Assembly: GCA_027347125.1 (NCBI GenBank)
Contig: DAIERC010000109.1
Coordinates: 1 to 8,124 of the forward strand
DNA from: Ignavibacteriales bacterium
GTDB lineage: Bacteria; Bacteroidota; Ignavibacteria; Ignavibacteriales; Ignavibacteriaceae
Direction of reading: 5' to 3'
DNA: 8,124 bases
Shown here: piece after piece, positions 7,984 to 8,124 of the stretch
Layout: every line of letters begins with the position of its first letter
Numbering within the stretch: position 1 is the first letter of the stretch
Notes under the pieces: model-generated
What the model was told of the DNA's origin: nothing
Database searches by the model: none
What the model saw: only the letters and a program-made list of their open reading frames with translations
Position numbers and translations under genes: made by a program

Positions 7984-8013
7984 ATTTTATCAGGGTTTAT
8001 TCTATACTCTTAA
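7984..8013 (-). promoter_or_regulatory. Weak sigma-70-like promoter candidate for the cluster
   Basis: On the minus strand TTAAGA (8013-8008) and TAAAAT (7989-7984) are separated by 18 bases, matching 4/6 and 5/6 of the -35 and -10 consensus, about 60 bases before the permease ATG and downstream of the hairpin. In AT-rich DNA such matches are common, and Bacteroidota use a different promoter consensus, which I did not find cleanly here. The position is right; the sequence evidence is weak. Confidence 0.2.
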
Positions 8014-8027
8014 GCCTCTCAATTATA

Positions 8028-8062
8028 AAGGCCGAGACCGTCATTAAGATGATCTCGACCTT
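8028..8062 (-). terminator. Hairpin, probable terminator of an upstream minus-strand gene
   Basis: Arms 8028-8039 and 8051-8062 enclose an 11-base loop. As minus-strand RNA all 12 positions pair: ten Watson-Crick pairs plus two G-U wobbles. As plus-strand RNA the same two positions are C-A mismatches. This asymmetry shows the structure is meant to be transcribed leftwards, i.e. in the direction of the cluster. It is followed by CCTTTATAATT, a poor but T/A-rich tail. It most likely ends a gene lying beyond the right edge. It could instead be a structured leader of the permease transcript, about 105 bases before its start. Confidence 0.55.
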
Positions 8063-8124
8063 ACTCTATAGCAGCTTATACAGCAGCATTACTTAAGGAG
8101 GACCATTTTCTTTGTTATAACATT

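Noticed and set aside
8022..8027. Perfect minus-strand TATAAT directly after the hairpin, as a -10 promoter box.
   Set aside because: The region 17 bases upstream lies inside the hairpin loop and reads ATCTTA, not a -35 box; the match is more simply the A/T tail of the terminator.
8095..8101. Strong plus-strand AAGGAGG, as if a plus-strand gene began at the right edge.
   Set aside because: No ATG, GTG or TTG follows at usable spacing before the window ends, and it may simply be the complement of the end of an upstream minus-strand gene.
8089..8124. Possible 3' end of an upstream minus-strand gene.
   Set aside because: Two minus frames reach a TAA here (8091-8089 and 8095-8093) after only 11 and 9 visible codons. 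The hairpin downstream suggests that some gene ends here, but the frame and product cannot be chosen from so little sequence.

Overview
The window carries one compact, single-direction gene cluster, entirely on the minus strand, for breaking down and taking up chitin-type polymers (beta-1,4-linked GlcNAc/GlcN). Read in the direction of transcription (right to left), the order is: an AmpG-like major-facilitator permease (7922-6642), an N,N'-diacetylchitobiose phosphorylase of family GH94 (6613-4211), a secreted GH18 chitinase with a C-terminal Ig-like domain (4154-2565), and a secreted GH2 exo-beta-D-glucosaminidase-type enzyme (2561 to the left edge, C-terminus cut off). The gaps are 28, 56 and 3 bases, so an operon is likely. 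About 99% of the first 7.9 kb is coding. The last gene runs off the left edge at base 1.

Inferred working of the cluster: the GH18 enzyme cuts chitin outside the cytoplasm into short oligomers, mostly (GlcNAc)2. The GH2 enzyme trims GlcN from the non-reducing ends of chitosan-like or partly deacetylated fragments. The permease carries disaccharide through the inner membrane. The phosphorylase then splits (GlcNAc)2 with phosphate into GlcNAc-1-phosphate and GlcNAc, which saves one ATP compared with hydrolysis. The enzyme assignments rest on catalytic motifs visible in the translations; the substrate of the permease is inferred from context and from the AmpG family's known GlcNAc-containing ligand.

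The right-hand 200 bases (7923-8124) hold no complete gene. They contain a hairpin (8028-8062) that pairs fully only when transcribed on the minus strand, best read as the terminator of an upstream minus-strand gene lying off the window, followed by the leader of this cluster.

Organism: a low-GC (roughly high-thirties percent by eye), Gram-negative-type polysaccharide degrader. The AT-rich codon use, Ile/Lys/Asn-rich proteins and mix of genes with and without clear Shine-Dalgarno sequences fit the Bacteroidota/Ignavibacteriota group (for example an Ignavibacteria-like bacterium), but there is no phylogenetic marker here and this placement is tentative. I see no mobile element, CRISPR array, RNA gene or phage gene. 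This looks like an ordinary but well-assembled catabolic locus rather than a new class of system.
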